A stretch of 64,000 nt of DNA. It comes from CAXMMR01 sp965198995. GTDB taxonomy: Bacteria; Pseudomonadota; Alphaproteobacteria; Acetobacterales; Acetobacteraceae. The notes under the pieces are model-generated. The model made no database searches. It had not been told where the DNA came from and saw only the letters and a list, made by a program, of their open reading frames with translations. Shown piece after piece: positions 63,253-64,000 of the stretch (the stretch's first letter is position 1; the number at the start of each line of letters is the position of its first letter). The stretch lies in the NCBI GenBank assembly GCA_965198995.1, contig CBDAQG010000002.1:496001-560000 (forward strand), in the 5' to 3' direction. Both the position numbers and the translations under genes were made by a program.

Positions 63253-64000
63253 CTAGAAACCGTAGGTGACCTGACTCTCGTTCGTGTCCATCAAGGTGCG
63301 ATAACGGGCCAACGCCAGTAGTGGGAAAAACAATCTGTATCCGTGATACCGCAGGTAGAACACACGCGGAAAGCCAGTTGCCGTGTAGGCCTGTTCGTCC
63401 CACTCGCCGTTTGGACACTGAGTCCGCTGAAGATAGGAAATACCACGGCTAACAGCACGATGATCAACACAGCCTACCGCCATTAAGCCGATCAAGGCCC
63501 ATGCCGTCTGCGAAGGAGTGCTGATCGTAAACACACCATGCGCAGCGCCGCGGTAGGTCTCCTCATCCTCGCCCCAGCCACCATCGTCCCGCTGTGTCGC
63601 CAGAAGGAACTCAACCCCGCGGCGTACACACTCATCCTCTATCGTCAGGCCAACGGCGTTAAAGGCACATAGGGCAGACCAAGTTCCATAGATGTAGTTC
63701 GTTCCCCAACGACCGAACCAGCTCCCGTCTGCCTCCTGTTCCGCCTTAAGGTAAGCAATCCCCCGTTCAATCGAGTCATGCTTGAGCGACAAGCCGATCT
63801 GGGCAAGGAACGACAAACAGCGCGCCGTCACGTCGGCGGTGGGAGGATCAAGCAGGGCACCGTGATCGGCAAATGGGATAGCGTTCAAGTACATCTGGGT
63901 GTTTTCAGGCTCGAACGCGCCCCAGCCACCATCGCGGCTCTGCATGCCGATGATCCAGACACGTGCCCGCTCGATGGCCGCCGCGTAGTGAGTATCACCC
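63253..64000 (-). CDS. shc: squalene-hopene cyclase, C-terminal part (5' end beyond window)
   Basis: 248 C-terminal residues are visible. Repeated QW-type motifs appear as QSRDGGWGAF, QEADGSWFGRWG, QRDDGGWGE and QCPNGEWDE. PQTAWALIGLMA-like and FPRVFYLRYHGYRLFFPLLALARY segments are the usual end of the beta-alpha toroid. The enzyme cyclises squalene to hopene and hopanol. The catalytic DxDD motif would lie further upstream and is not visible here. hpnG follows on the same strand. Confidence 0.95.
   Translation of the reverse strand, partial: GDTHYAAAIERARVWIIGMQSRDGGWGAFEPENTQMYLNAIPFADHGALLDPPTADVTARCLSFLAQIGLSLKHDSIERGIAYLKAEQEADGSWFGRWGTNYIYGTWSALCAFNAVGLTIEDECVRRGVEFLLATQRDDGGWGEDEETYRGAAHGVFTISTPSQTAWALIGLMAVGCVDHRAVSRGISYLQRTQCPNGEWDEQAYTATGFPRVFYLRYHGYRLFFPLLALARYRTLMDTNESQVTYGF

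Overview
The window looks like a chromosomal segment of a GC-rich alphaproteobacterium, most likely in the Rhodospirillales/Acetobacteraceae neighbourhood. This is inferred from the hopanoid genes (hpnHMIJKG, shc), a MipZ-type division ATPase, alphaproteobacterial families (DUF1489, DUF2076, plant-type GshA, ETF-beta-methyltransferase-like) and an xseB-ispA-dxs run. I see no transposase, integrase, phage gene or CRISPR array. It reads as core genome with three tRNA genes and several intergenic hairpin repeats.

Layout. 0-8 kb: the nadD end, rsfS and rlmH; a transporter; a stress protein; pdxH; fabI; aroC; an unknown gene. 8-17 kb: a long minus-strand run with dedA, tRNA-Ala, a two-subunit CoA-transferase, a DUF2076 gene, a CoA-binding protein and pqiCBA; then mipZ and tRNA-Thr on plus. 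17-29.9 kb: glgX; a radical-SAM/UdgX DNA-repair pair with cysE and a flavin hydroxylase; glnK-amtB behind an NtrC-type site; an MBOAT acyltransferase with an SGNH-like partner; a TauE/SafE exporter. 30-38 kb: a TPR glycosyltransferase, aroE-coaE-dnaQ, a flavoprotein, small conserved genes, a dipeptidase, and a tRNA-Arg(CCT) gene interrupted by a 221-nt group I intron. 38-43 kb: two tandem cysteine desulfurases, ferredoxin, mnmA and tlyA. 43-54 kb: hpnH, topoisomerase IB, ftsK, ubiA with a methyltransferase, rsmE, gshA, a ROK kinase, a TusA-like protein and a histone-deacetylase-like hydrolase. 54-64 kb: an isoprenoid-to-hopanoid block (xseB-ispA-dxs-hpnM-hpnI-hpnJ-hpnK on plus; shc-hpnG-SCO on minus).

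How the genes fit together. Dxs and IspA supply isoprenoid precursors, Shc cyclises squalene to the hopane skeleton, HpnH and HpnG begin side-chain assembly, and HpnI/HpnK/HpnJ build the sugar or cyclitol headgroup. HpnM is probably a periplasmic lipid carrier, and PqiABC is a second envelope-lipid system. The desulfurase-ferredoxin-MnmA group is a sulfur-relay module for Fe-S clusters and tRNA thiolation.

Three sequence-level features stand out. (1) The intron-bearing tRNA-Arg. (2) A family of bipartite double-hairpin repeats, five copies, four of them between convergent genes. (3) Consistent four-base NTGA stop/start overlaps within operons, using ATG, GTG, TTG and apparently once CTG as start codons. 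By eye, base composition drifts from very GC-rich on the left to noticeably more AT-rich around hpnI-hpnK.
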